Part shown: in pieces, positions 36,879 to 49,086 of the stretch | Layout of the letters: the number at the start of each line of letters is the position of its first letter | How positions within the stretch are numbered: position 1 is the first letter of the stretch | Source: Brachionus rotundiformis | Taxonomy: Eukaryota > Rotifera > Eurotatoria > Ploima > Brachionidae | Assembly (NCBI GenBank): GCA_016802295.1 | Contig: JAESIW010000115.1 | Coordinates: 186,001 to 250,000 of the forward strand | Direction of reading: 5' to 3' | Length of the DNA: 64,000 nt | Translations under genes and position numbers: made by a program | The notes under the pieces: model-generated | The model's input: the letters and a program-made list of their open reading frames with translations, nothing else | Databases searched by the model: none | What the model was told of the DNA's origin: nothing

Positions 36879-39800
36879 ATGGCATCCAAATCTAAAAATT
36901 CGACTCCAGCTAGTAAGCTAGGCACGAACAATAGTCTTAATTTAGGATCATCCAAACAGGGAAATTCGAAAAGTTCCACAGGTAATAAAATCCATTAAGT
37001 TAATTTTAATTGTTTTTATTAAATTTGTCACGACTTATTATGTTGATTGTAAAAATGTTTGATTTTACAGAACCGCTAAAATGTACAGGAAAATTCAAAG
37101 ACGATTTTGACACTCTGTGCCAACTCAAAAGCCTTAAATTTGTGCCAGAAGTAGTCTCCAGGAGTAAAAGACCAGGCAGTGCGGTTCAAAACATGCTTCT
37201 CAATCATGGAGACGGAAGTCAAAAAGACAAAAAAAGTCAAAATGCAAATAAAAAACAAACAGTGACCAGTTCAATGGCAGTTGATGGAGAAAACGATTTT
37301 GAGCAAAATCCCGAAAATTTTATCGAGTTGCCGCCTAAATCGTTCGTAATAAAAGATTCTGCCGAGTATTTCAAGCCAAAAATTCACGTTGAAATGGACA
37401 ATCCGGACAAATTAGACTCAGTCACTGAGATCCATGTCAAAGGATGGAAATTGGACAAGCCAATTATTGAAGTACTCAACATATGCTTGCCATCCATAGA
37501 CCAATTGCATACATTAAAGTTTAATCTTTTTTATCAAAAAAATATTATAAGTAGAAAAAAATTTTTTTTTAGTTTATGGGCTGCCGGACTAGATGAAGAA
37601 GCAATCAGGCTGATAGCAACCCTTCTCCCAAATTGTTCTAATTTAAGGTAGAGTTATTATTCAGAAAAAAATTATCTAAACTTGAGAATTAGAACACTAA
37701 TTTTGGACAACAACCCCATTACAAAACCAATATACCATGTTTTGTTGTACGAAGATAACTCAAATGTTCAGTATTTATCTTTACGTAACAATAATTTATG
37801 TGATATTGGCATACAATATCTTTCTTGTGCTTTGGGAGAACTAAAACGAGCAAATTCAAAACTTTTATCATTGAATTTAAACACCAATTCGATAGGTGAC
37901 GATGGTGCCAAATACTTGGCCAAAGCACTTAGAACAAATAGAACTCTTTTAGTACTGAATTTAGCAAACAACCAAATCGGAGACAAAGGTGCAGAAGCAT
38001 TGGCTGAGGTGATAAGTAAATTCCCGTTGAGCTTTGATGAGATTATTCATCGTAGATACGTCATGTCAGGAAGAAGCTTCGACAATTCAGTATTTTAATT
38101 TTATAGTGAAGAAAGGTTTTTTATTTTTCTAATTTAATTTTCTGTAGACTTCTCAAACGGACCGTAAAATATCCGACAGTAAGTTTTGATTATTAGTTTA
38201 GTTGTTTTATCTTTAATCCTAGCTAAAGATAAAGAAAAGACCACAAATAAGAAATCAGGAGATATGGCAGCAACATTACCAACTCAGAGCAATCAATCAA
38301 ACCAAGTATAATAATTTCATGTTTGGTGATTTATTTTAGATATAATTTTAACAATTAAAGAAAAATGCCAAAGAGTTACTGAACAAAAACAAGAAAGACG
38401 ACAAAGCGGCTCGAAAAGGTTTGACTATCATATAATTTTAGTTAATAAAGAGTTTTTATTTTATTTATCTGTAAATTAAAGTTGAAAAAGCAAAAGAAAT
38501 TCGTAAGTTTTATTTAGACCCATGCTTATTTAGCATCCCCATTAACATTTAACCTTTATTAATTAAAATGATTAGAAAAATTTTTGCATGAAATAGATTA
38601 TGAAAACAAATATAATTTTTAATTTATTAAATTATTATTTTTAAGCTTCAGTAAATGATATAAAAGTGAATCGTTCAATCAAACCTTTGGCAAAAACTGG
38701 CAAAAGAAATACAAAAGAAGATGAATTTAATGTAAGTAAAAGTATATTACGCTTCATGTTTATGCTTTATATTACTAATTACCATTTTGGTCAATAAAAT
38801 GTCATGCACACATTGCGATAAAAGTATCACAAAACTTTTACGTTCTTGACTCGTATTTAGATAATATTTATTTGGTTTAAAAACAATTTTAAAAAATCAA
38901 TTTAGTTTAAAATGTAAAACAAATAAAAAGAGTGTAGTGTAAAATAGAAAAACATTTTTTTATAATTTATTTCCGCAAGAATTGTTAGAATGGATTTACC
39001 CTTCGTTCAAACCATTAACCAAAATGTATTTAGAAATAACAAAAAAATAAGAAACACTTAATTTAAATTCAGTATTTATTATTTCTGGATAGTGCTTGGA
39101 TATTTTACTGAAATATTATAGAAATTTGTCACTGAGATACAACATTTTGGGTTTTTTATAATTATTTTAAAAGTTTACTTTAACTTTAATCTGAACTGAA
39201 AGAATAATAGAAAGCCTAACAATTAGACTAAATGGTAAACTATGACGCTCATGATTAAAGGTCTTAAAAGTTAATAAACTCAAATTAAATTAATTATTTG
39301 TTACTATAATATTCAAACTCAAAAAAAAAGTAAAATTCATTTCAATAAAAACCGAAATCTTATTCAAAAGTATGCTTTTTGACAAAAGTTTCTTAGATTT
39401 TTCCTCGTTGATGCTTTTTATGATAATTTTTACTAATAAAGGAATATTTTTTTGAATTTTTAGAAAAGGCTCTTGTTTTGTTTTATATAATCTGAAGATC
39501 TCTGAAAAATATATTTAATAAGCTTGAGGTCAATTGTTTTTTAAATCTATTAGTCTGCTATTCTGATTATCAAATTATTATCTTTTTAAATTAAAGATAT
39601 GTGAAAAAAACGAATCTAAAATGTTTTTTTTTTAATTCTTATTTTGTAGTAGTTTTTCCTGTGACACTTAACATGTAGAGTGTCTGAGCCCACTACCGCC
39701 ATTAGGCAGCGTGGAGCTGTAGCATCATATTCAAAGTATTCAACTAAATCTTTCTAGAAACCTAAGGTTGACTAGATGTTACCACATTTTCGGTAACTTG

Positions 39801-41527
39801 TTCTAGAGCGGTACTTCTCTGTTTGAAAAAAAGTCATGTCTAGCGCTCACTGCAGCTGAAAAATCATTTCTTTCTTGAGCAAGGAACCTCCAATTACTGA
39901 TCTATCAATCAGATCTCTGACCACAAATCAGGACCATATTTTTTTATGAAAATTATATAACTTTTAAAGGCTAAATATGTCCTTTTTCCTAATTAATCTA
40001 AATAAAAAATTGCCAAGACTTTTCAAATCAGTTTACAAAAAATTAAAACGCTGCATTCAACTTTTCACTTCTTCCCTTGCAATACATTTTGTATGTCTCC
40101 TCAAGTTGTTCATCCGATAAGGTGAAAATTGATCTTATAGGTAGAGTTAACAACTTTATAGGCATTTTTTTAGCTTTCGCCCCTCAAATGTCTCATTTTC
40201 AGATTTAGCAGATTAAGTCTTTAGGTGTACTCTTTTTCCGGAGTGCAGGGATTATATCTGTCGCTCTTCTTTTTAATTTTTCTAGTTGAGAATCTTATGT
40301 TCAGATGTGGACACCATGAACTTATTGCAAACTCGAAGTAAGGTCAATATTTTACTAGATTCTTCCATTTCAAGCCATTTTGGATAAATATACCAAAATT
40401 TTTATTCGATAACTGTCTTAGATAATTTCTTGGTACCGGATTTGTTGAAAATTGCACTTTGATTCTTGGATCTTATTTTTTCCAGATTTGTTCCTTAAAG
40501 AAGAAAACTGAACACCGGAGCTATTGTTGCCAATTCTAACCATGTCCGAATTTTAAGAATATAAATTACTAAAAGCTTGTCAGCAAATTTTTATTTTCTC
40601 AGTTATTTAAGATTTTAAGTTATTCTATATTAATGCTAATGATAAAAATTAAATATAATTCAATCTAAGTTTATTTTTGATCATTTAAAATCATTGTTTG
40701 GATAAAATCAATTATGTAACCAAGTGAATTATAAAAAATTTAACAAAAGAAATTTTTTTTATAAGTTTCTATTTATAAAAATAAATTTTAAGCTTATTAA
40801 AAAATCGGAAATCAATTTTTGAAACTTTCCGATCACGTTTTTGGCTTTAAGTGTCTAGTTTGTTGTCGATTATGTTGTCAAAAATTTATCTCACTGTATA
40901 ATTTAATTTTAATTTATAGGAAACAGATGATGGAAACGAATATTCGACACGACTTAAAAATGTACATTAAACTCTTCTCTAAATAATTAAAACCTTAATT
41001 TCTTAATGAATAAATTCTTTATATTAAGAATTTTTCTTTAAGCTAGCCTTTTTGGAAATAAGTCCATTAACCGACATTGCCGAATTTATCGACGATAAAT
41101 TGTGGCTACTTGGGAACAGAATTTTGCTCAGTTTAAATATATCAAGTAAATTTTAATTTTCTTAAAAATAAAAAAAAAATAAAAACTAACTAAGGAAATG
41201 AATTGACGGAAAAAAGTGTAAATAACTTCTTGATGGCATTATCATATCAAAAGACATTTATGGAAATACATAAAAGTCAAGGAACTGGCCTACTTCGTTT
41301 GGTATTGAATGTAAGTAATAAAAATTTACCTGTAAAATGTTTAACTTTCTGTATTTTTTTAGAATAACGATTTTTCATCCGATTACGAAAACTATGCTAA
41401 ATTGACCGAGTTAATGAAGCAAAGAGATCCGGTAAACAAAAATACAACTACCAATTTGAATGATACAGAATCAGTAAAATCTGGTAAAGACTCATCACTT
41501 GGTCGAAAGTCAGGAAATAAACATTAA
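36879..41527 (+). CDS. LRRC71: Leucine-rich repeat-containing protein 71
   Basis: Thirteen exons give 575 residues; human LRRC71 has about 560. Exons: 36879-36981, 37071-37518, 37573-37647, 37693-38089, 38148-38178, 38223-38305, 38361-38418, 38482-38502, 38646-38731, 40920-40961, 41043-41145, 41195-41310 and 41363-41527. Every junction preserves frame with GT-AG ends. After a Ser/Lys-rich start comes a family-like segment (DFDTLCQLKSLKFVPEVVSR). Ribonuclease-inhibitor-type leucine-rich repeats follow (LNLWAAGLDEEAI, LSLNLNTNSIGDDGAKYL, LNLANNQIGDKGAEAL). A lysine-rich linker made of very short exons comes next. The C-terminal block contains LLGNRILLSLNIS and RNELTEKSVNNFL, which recalls the vertebrate C-terminus. 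LRRC71 is associated with motile cilia. Intron 9 (38732-40919) hosts a dead LINE. Confidence 0.85.
39640..40560 (-). mobile_element. Heavily decayed non-LTR retrotransposon in LRRC71 intron 9
   Basis: This patch has a more balanced base composition than its surroundings. Minus-strand peptides in shifting frames resemble the end of a CR1/Jockey-like reverse transcriptase: FEFAISSWCPHLNI, then RRATDIIPALRKK, then many stops, and finally NREVPL followed by NKLP and ENVVTSS. The order matches the consensus 'LEYA..VW.P....I..LE..QRRAT..IP.LR ... NR.V.LWN.LP..VV'. Stops and frameshifts are numerous, so it is an old insertion, antisense to its host gene. Confidence 0.75.
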
Positions 41528-41755
41528 TTTAAATAATTTATTTATTTTTATTCTTTTTAAAAAACAATCTTTAAATAATAAATTTATCATATTTATATCA
41601 GATACCTCAATCTTCAAAAATTAAAATGGTAAAAAGCTCCATCAAAAAAAATAGTACCTTTGGTGCTTATTTTTTTCCTTAGTAAAATACCAAGAAAAGT
41701 CAGTTAAGGGACTAAAAAAATTGAGCTCTATATACTCTTTTATAAATTTTTTAAA

Positions 41756-41843
41756 ATGAACTTAAAAAATCAAGCATCGAATTTTGATGTAGACGTCAGC
41801 TTAGGAACTAGACTAAGTTAAAACTACACTTTGTAGCATAAAG
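41756..41843 (+). pseudogene. Dead copy of the Piezo first coding exon
   Basis: It begins ATG and reads MNLKNQASN, against MDLKNQASN at the true Piezo start (50381). After a deletion of about 30 bases it continues V-D-V-S-L-G-T-R-L where Piezo has L-D-A-S-L-E-A-R-L, then a stop codon. Base-level similarity goes on past the stop (aaactacactttgtagcataaa against aaactactcttagtggcacaaa at 50492). The rest of Piezo exons 1-2 is missing; homology resumes with Piezo intron 2 at about 41868. Confidence 0.8.
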
Positions 41844-41867
41844 TTATTTAAATTGAGCTTCTTAATT

Positions 41868-42470
41868 TTTTATAAAATATAGATTTTTTTCATTTAATTT
41901 AACAGATTGAATTTTGGAAACAACAAAAAAAAAACTCTTTAAAAATTGATTGTCCAAAGATAAATTAATCGAACAACTACATTTAAGTTATTATTAACAT
42001 GGTTAGAATATTTTACACAATATTATATTGATTTTACGACATAGATTTATGTTTTTTAGCTACAATAAAATCTATTGTTTAAAAAAAATCCAATTTTATT
42101 TTATATACATAAGGAGAATCATCTAATGTATAAAAAAGAAATAATCATAAATTTTATTAAAATGAACCAATTTTTAATTCGGAACAAAAAAGGTAACTTA
42201 AATCTAAAAACACATCTTATTTTATAGATTTTATTTTTAATTAAATTCATTTTTAAATTAGATCATATTTAGTTTAATTTTATTTTCAATCATTTATCTT
42301 AAAAAATATAAATGCCCCTAAAAATTAATTTCTAAGCCCATTTATCACTTAAATTTTTGGTTTATGATGAGATGGTCCGTTTTTTTGAGAAAGGGAAATT
42401 TTTAGCATCAAAAGTATCTTGGTTCAGAAAAAATTTCAGATAAAACTTTTATTTAATAATTTCATAAGAA
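41868..42470. repeat. Copy A of a duplicated block (partner 52020-52644)
   Basis: Non-coding sequence downstream of GMP reductase matches Piezo intron 2 almost throughout. For example GGTTTATGATGAGATGGTCC occurs at 42359 and at 52532, and 'tttatatacataagga(a/g)aatcatctaatgtat'-type stretches occur at about 42100 and 52275. The similarity runs on into the GMP reductase coding region and, past its 5' end, to about 44045. Confidence 0.88.
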
Positions 42471-43576
42471 TTATTTATTAATTGTGGATGAAGTAAAAAC
42501 ATCATTTGCTTGTTGGCTTACGCGAACAAATGTTGTTCTTTTGCTTAGTTCTTTTAGTTTTGAAGCACCAACATACGTGCAGGAACTTCTTAGTCCACCA
42601 AGAATATCTTGAATTGTGAATTGAATAGGTCCTCTATAAGGAACAAATACAGTTTTTCCCTCAGACGCTCTATAGTCTGCCACTTGACCACAGTATTTTT
42701 CCATAGCTGTTTGACTTGACATGCCATAAAAAATTTTAAACTGCTTTCCTTCTTTTTCTATTACGGTTCCTGGTGTTTCATCATGTCCAGCTAGCATTCC
42801 ACCTAACATGACAAAATCGGCACCGGCGCCAAATGCCTTGGCTACATCACCGCTACATACACATCCTCCGTCGGATATGATGTGTCCTCCCAAACCATGA
42901 GCAGCGTCTGCACACTCGATAACTGCTGATAATTGTGGATATCCGACTCCGGTCTTAATCCTTGTGGTACAAACTGAACCTGGACCAATTCCTACTTTAA
43001 CAATATCGGCTCCTGACAATATCAATTCTTCAACCATTTCACCAGTTACAACATTTCCAGCAATTATAGTCTTATCAGGGTAGGCAGCTCTTGTTTTCTT
43101 TACATACTCAACAAAATATTCAGTATAACCATTGGCAACATCTAAACAAATAAAGCCGATTTCTGGGACAGCAGTAAGCACGTTTTTTAAATGAATTGTG
43201 TCAGATTCGGTAATCCCGGAAGAGACTGCAACATTCTCTAAATGTTCTGGATTTTCTTTGGCAAAACTTACCCATTCATCAACGCTTACTTGTTTGGCAA
43301 TTGTTGTAAAAAGAGAATTTTTAGACAATTCCTTGGCAACTGAAAATGTTCCAACTGTGTCCATATTCGATGCAATTATGGGAACTCCTTGATATTTTCG
43401 TTTACTATGACAAAAATTGTATTCTCTCTTTAATTCTACCTAAAAGAAAAAAATTCTAATTATTTATTCCAGGCATTTGGTTTCATTACATCACTGCGGC
43501 TTTTGATCGTACTACGTTTTGGTCGGATCAAAACGTCTTTAAAGTCCAATTTAATATCAGTGTCTAAACGAGGCAT
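42471..43576 (-). CDS. GMPR: GMP reductase
   Basis: Two exons, 43576-43490 and 43439-42471, joined across a 50-bp intron, give 351 residues; human GMPR and GMPR2 have 345-348. GMP reductase converts GMP to IMP and ammonia with NADPH, in the cytosol, balancing purine nucleotide pools. It is a TIM barrel of the IMPDH/GMPR family. Visible landmarks are the N-terminal LDFKDVLIRPKRST, ASNMDTVGTF, the catalytic loop GIGPGSVCTTR with the nucleophile at C186 (same number as human), GGHIISDGGCVCSGDVAKAFGAG, MLGGMLAGHDE and the flap YRASEGKTV. There is no CBS domain, which separates it from IMPDH. The short first exon is required to supply the conserved N-terminus. A decayed copy of its 3' part lies in Piezo intron 2. 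Confidence 0.96.
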
Positions 43577-44765
43577 TCTAAAATTGACTAGTTTTGTCTA
43601 TAAATCTAAAAAATAAATTTATTTTTGGCCAATTTATACAACTATAAAACATATAAAACAAAAGCATCTTGACTTTTGTCATAATACTTAAATCCTGAAT
43701 GCAAAATAAGAACAATGAGAAATTAAAAAAAGACTGCATCTAAATTTTTTGCGTTGTATCTCTTTAAATTTAAATGTTTTAAATTTGGAAAAGTTTTCTA
43801 CACCATATGTTAAATTAATTCCAGTGATAGAAACTTATACGCTGACCGAAGTTGATCTCATATTTGAATATTTTATCTGAAAAACAATATGACTTTGTAA
43901 TTTCTGATTCTTTAAAATTTAAGTTTTTCAAAATAGATTTTCATTACTGTTTTTTAAATTAAATTGTTGTCAAATATTTAAATAAACAAAGATAATGTTA
44001 TCTAGAAACATAAATAAATTCTAGAGTATGTTGATTTAATTCAATTAAATCAACATACTATTAAAACTTCATCTGATGACTGGTAATAATTTACTATGAT
44101 TTAAAATTTTAGACAAACGACTTTTTCTAATTAGTTTCTCAATGTTTTTTTTTATTAAAAAATAATTAAGATAAAATTCTAAAAGTTAAATCATAAACAA
44201 AAAATAAAGTTTTCAAATCTATTTCATCTTGAATTTCATTTTTGATCTTAAAATCATCAAGCTAATTTGATCAAATTTCTTTAAAAAAATTATTAAAAAT
44301 TTTTTTTAAATAAACTTTTTGTTATTATTACTTTTCGTTGAATAATTTCGTATAATGATCAACATTTGGTAATCATCCTTATTCACACATTTTTTATATC
44401 AAATCTCTTTTTATTCATGAAACAGCAATTAGTTTTTTCTTTCTATATTTTTTATTTTATTAGTTTTTAAATAATTATCAATTATCTCCTTAAAAAATAT
44501 TGAATTCTGGTAAATCTATATAACATAAAACTATTAAGAATTTATATTCGTGTTAAATATCTATTTTTAATAATTTTTGTCGTAGTGAAAAAAGTCAAAT
44601 TCAATTGATCAATTATTTTTTATAAAAAAAAATAAGAAAAGAGACTGTAGTGATATGTTCGTAATTTCTGAGAATTTAGACAAAATTCGAAAATTTGAAT
44701 TTGAATTACTCAATCTTTAATTCAGTTTGAATCGAAAAAAATTTTATCTTGGATATTTTGAACAA
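43577..44765. other. Intergenic, upstream of GMP reductase
   Basis: A+T-rich. The part to about 44045 belongs to the duplicated block (43990-44045 resembles 53115-53165). No gene seen. Confidence 0.4.
44025..44059. repeat. 35-nt near-perfect palindrome
   Basis: The arms agtatgttgatttaatt and aattaaatcaacatact are exact 17-base complements around a single C. It lies at the far edge of the duplicated block. The homologous site near 53145 keeps only a mutated left arm, so the palindrome arose or decayed after duplication. Confidence 0.7.
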
Positions 44766-44990
44766 AATTAACTTGTCGCATGAGAGTGACGCTAGCTTCG
44801 TCCATAATCCATTCAAGAATCAGAAAGAAGCGAGAATCTGCTGTACAGCAGACCTTCTCCAGGTAGAGAATTTATTGCCGACAGACAATTTAAGGTGCTC
44901 TGATAAGTGACGCTGTCTATGATAGTCGTACTGGCTTTAAAGGCAAAGAAGACGCCACAACTTTGCCAACGCCGAAAAACTTGATCAAAA
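44766..44990. other. GC-richer patch of unknown origin
   Basis: A stretch of roughly 225 bases with clearly higher G+C than either flank. It contains the perfect 16-bp palindrome TCTGCTGTACAGCAGA (at about 44836) and the word GTGACGCT twice. The plus-strand frame is open for about 50 codons with no recognisable family. It may be a transposon or SINE fragment; it matches no standard RNA gene that I know. Confidence 0.4.
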
Positions 44991-45039
44991 AATTTGATTG
45001 AAAATTTATTTAAACAAATTGAAAAATATTGCGTAAGCT

Positions 45040-47200
45040 AATTCAGATTTTTTTTACATATAAAAAATAAAAATTTTTAAGAATTTAAAAAATTTTAATG
45101 GAAGAAAAATTTGAAAAATTAAGTCTTCTAGAAGAAAAGAAGCCAAAATTACTTAACAATATTATCTAAAACTGCTCCAACAACAAGTATTATCAATTAA
45201 ACTGTAAATTCTACATATGATGTGAATCCAACTTCTTATTCTTTTCTATCATCTGGTTTAAAAATTGATGACTATTCGAGTGAATCAGAATCAAATGAAA
45301 TTGAACAAAATAATTTAAGTTTTTATGACATGATTTAGAAGATTCACATGAAGAAATTTGTGAAGAAGTTGAGGAGAGGGAAGATGTTGTCGTGGAAATG
45401 TCAATTAGGATTTTATTTTCCTGAAGATAGTATTTTCAAAACCAAAAAATTTACAATTTTGTACAAAGATTTACGAGTAAGGTTAATATTTTATTTCAAA
45501 AGATTTATCTGAAATTAAAAAAATTCTTAAAAAAATAAACGAGATTCAATTAATTTTAATGAAAAAACTAATGCTGATCAAATAATCGAATCGAAATAAT
45601 TTAAAATAATGATTTTGACCAAATAATGAGTCTGATTTTGTTTTGATTTCGATGATGTCTTTTTTAGATTGAAAAAATAAATAACGATGATTAATAAATA
45701 TTTTTTCTTTAATTATTTTTATTTTTATATCTCTAATGCAAAAATTCATTATGAAATACATCAGGCTTACAAAAATATTTATTTAATAAATATTTGTTTT
45801 TACTTAAAAATCTAAATGGAATTTTTCATGGAAAACAGATTTTTAAATGTGAATCAGTAGAAAGCTGTGATAAAATTATTCATGTCAAGATCATCAAGAA
45901 TAAATTTTTAATAAATTCTTTAAAATAAAGATTTTATTTACTCAATCAAGACAAAAACTCTTCTCGACCTTATAATAAAAACTTTTTAATAATTAATTGC
46001 CAAAATATTCTAAAAATTATGCAATAATCAATATTTACAATTTTTTAATATTTACCTATAACAGTAATAAGAAGTCAATTTTGTCTTTTTTAAAATTACT
46101 TTTTATATTAAAAATTTTTATTTATACTTTTAGATATTTTTAGATTTTTAGATCGCTAGAGTTGGCGTTAATTGAATCTAATAAATAGATAAATATTCCA
46201 ACTGCATTGGAAACTTGGAGACTCGAGGATAAACAAATAAAATATATTTTTATTTCAAAGAAAACTTAATTATTTTTATTTTTATTTCTTTTTGAATTTT
46301 GAATTTTTAGGTTATTACAAACTAAAACTGCTGTAGAATTAAAATAAGAATTTTTACTTCATCATTAAAAATTCTCATTTTAAGAATTTAAGCTTCAATT
46401 TCAATCCAGGCTTAATAAATTGACTCAATCAACCTCAAAAAATAGAGAGAAATTTCTTTAAAAATTTTTATCATATTTTAATCAATGTTGAAAAAGAAAA
46501 ATTCACATCAAAAAAGTTGTTCGTAGCTATGAAGAATACTGTTATAATGTGATTGGAGTCTGATAAAATTCAAATGTTTGGACAAATACAAAAAAAATTT
46601 TTTCAACATTAGCTTTAGATATTAAAAGTTGCAGTATGGATCTCGAATACTTCAAAACCACTTAATATTACATGTTAATTAAAATAATTTAAAACAATTA
46701 GAATTTTAAAATTCTTGGTCGAAAAGTGAAAAAAGAAATATTCTTTAGTATTGAGTAGGAGACTTGAAATGAATATTGAAAAAATCGCAAATTTTCTCAA
46801 ACAGAATTTGCCAGTGGTTCTTCTACAATTTTTTGAACAAGACAGCACTTGATACAACCGTAATTTCGACGAATGTAAAAAAGTCAGCAAATCATATGCA
46901 TCTGAATTTTTATTTGTTCAACATTTGAGTCTCAACCTTAGTAAGAGTTAAGTCTTGCAACAATCATTAGATTAATATTTAAACTCATAAAAATAATAAA
47001 GATTTTTAAATGTAGTTTTCATATTTCCACAATTGCTTCATTTAATCTATTTTTAGATTGTAACTATTAAAGATTTAACAATGAATCAGAATAAAGCATT
47101 AATCTCTCAAACATGTCAGAGACGAAAAAGGATAGTCTTTCTTTGGGCCTTAAAATCGAAGAGTGAAATTGATCTGAAGCAAAGAAGAAAACAAAAAATA
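45040..47200 (+). other. Decayed coding-like tract, unassigned
   Basis: Plus-strand sequence shows stretches of protein-like character broken by stops and frame changes. Examples are FEKLSLLEEKKPKLLNNII after an ATG at 45098, SSGLKIDDYSSESESNEIEQ near 45255, PTALETWRLEDKQIKY near 46195, and MNIEKIANFLKQNLPVVLLQ near 46770. No family was recognised. It could be one or more dead transposon or gene copies lying between GMP reductase and Piezo. Confidence 0.3.
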
Positions 47201-47368
47201 AATTAAAATACTGACAAATTTAATGCCTTAATTTTTTTTTCCTTTTTAAGGGTAGTAAAATCTTAATATCAATACTATTTGTTCTTTAATGTTTCTATCA
47301 ATTCGCAAAACTAAGTTTTGAATCTAGGAATAAAAAAACTAAGCTTATTTAAACACTTCAAAAATTAA

Positions 47369-47699
47369 ATGGAGCTGAATATTATGTCCTATGAAAAAAT
47401 AATAATAGATTATTACGATAATTTGGTCAATGAATTTGATATTTATTTTGAAAGTCTACAATCAGAGGAAAGAAATACGATGAATATACAAAACACTGAA
47501 ATAATTAAAAAGATCTATGATTTGAAAGAAAAAAATTTAAATGAATTAAGCAATGAAGATATTAGTTTTCCTGAGGAGACCATGTTAAACGAATTGATAA
47601 AAGAGAGATAATCAATAAGCCAATTTTTGAAGGTGGATGTATTTATTACATTAAATCGAATGAATCTAATCTGTGTGTTTTTGTTAAAAGTCCTTGTTA
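47369..47699 (+). pseudogene. Small unrecognised reading frame, probably frameshifted
   Basis: The first frame (47369-47611) gives 80 residues with a regular acidic, helical composition (NEFDIYFESLQSEERNT, then LKEKNLNELSNEDISFPEE). Just before its stop another frame continues it plausibly: IINKPIFEGGCIYYIKSNE, then LCVFVKSPC, ending at 47699. One single-base change would join them. No intron signals are needed. The protein family is not recognised; it may be a recently broken gene or a piece of the decayed tract upstream. Confidence 0.35.
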
Positions 47700-48863
47700 A
47701 CCTTCTGAAAAGTTAAGATACAGTATAGGGTAAACTTATAATTTAAAAATTCTCTTAGTGACTTTAAATTAAAGAAAAAATAAATTCAAAGATGGTAACA
47801 AAATCAATCGTAGTGATTTAAATTCGATGGCAACTTTTTTGTATAAAAGCGGAATCAGATTTAACCTTATGTATAAATAAAATATGTTTTCCTAATAATT
47901 TTTCTTAAATTTAAAATTCTAATAAAATAATTCAATTATATTGAGGATGTAACAATATCCAGTTGCATTATAAATTATATTTAATTAAATGAAATCTAAT
48001 CGTAATTTTTGCAAAAAAATAAATGATAATAATAACTCATTTTAGATGAGACCATAAGGAAAGAATAACTACCAAAATTCTAAATACAAAAATGTTAGAT
48101 AATTTTTTTTGCTTAGGAACATAATATTATTCTTTGCAACTTATTATTGCTCGAAAATAAATGAATTTGTTTGGAACCATGTTTGGTTGATTTGAATAAG
48201 ATGTAGCTGGTGAGCTGTAAAATGAAAAAAATCTTAGTTGATATATGATTTAAGATTAGGAAAAATTATGAAAGATAATTTAAAATATTTGATATATTTG
48301 AAAATTTAAAAACATAAATTAGACATACAATATTGACCGCAAAAATATGATTTTGCAATAGTCTAGAACCTTATTAGAAAACGAATCTTACACTTACATT
48401 AAAAGCGTTTAATGTGTTTTAGGAAAAAATAAACCTTTACTCTTACTTTTGAAATTAAAATGCTTCAGATTCAAAAGATAAAATAACTTAGATAAAATAT
48501 CAATCAATTAAAAGTGCATTTAAAAAAGCTTTCTTCAAACTTTATCAACAAATTTTAGATCACGTATTACACTGCTACAATAAATCAATTAATCGGATAT
48601 TTGTTTAAAATAATAAAGGAAAAACTTAGGTAATTAATAGTAAAACTTTTATAGCTAATGATCTTTTATAAGAGTAATTAACTTTCAATTTATGTTTTAA
48701 TAATATATTATTTTTTATTTTTGTTAAGATTTGTTTCGGCATGAAATCTTCAATTAGGGTTTTCTATTAAGTTGTAAGTAAAATATTTTAAAAGTTCAAT
48801 GCGTTTTAAGCTTTTAAAGATTTTCTATTAATTAATTATATTACCGATCCCGTCGTTGTATAT
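47700..48863. other. Intergenic, no gene seen
   Basis: A+T-rich sequence without open frames of note. Confidence 0.4.
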
Positions 48864-49086
48864 TTAACACTAGAAAGCCCGACCAAAAAATGACAAAAAT
48901 TTAAAAACTAATTTTTAAAAAAATTATCATAGAATAGCAACATTTTTTTTTGATATTCAATAAAGTCTCCATAAATCTATAAAATAAAATACTGAATATT
49001 AAATTCTGTTTCTGCATTCAAAAGATATTGAGATTTGAAATTTAAAAAAATGGGTCTAAAAAACCCGTCGGGTCTTCTAGTGTTAA
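48864..49086. mobile_element. TTAA-flanked MITE, piggyBac-like
   Basis: Both ends carry TTAA, the usual piggyBac target duplication, followed by inverted CACTAGAA(A/G)(A/G)CCCGAC. The element between is about 215 bp, non-coding. Related single ends appear at 26629 and at 56669 (complement), so the family is dispersed in this genome. Assignment to piggyBac rests on the TTAA only. Confidence 0.75.

Noticed and set aside
45546..45761. 71-codon minus-strand frames (also 46675-46890)
   Set aside because: Low-complexity, no recognisable family, and opposite to the decayed plus-strand tract.
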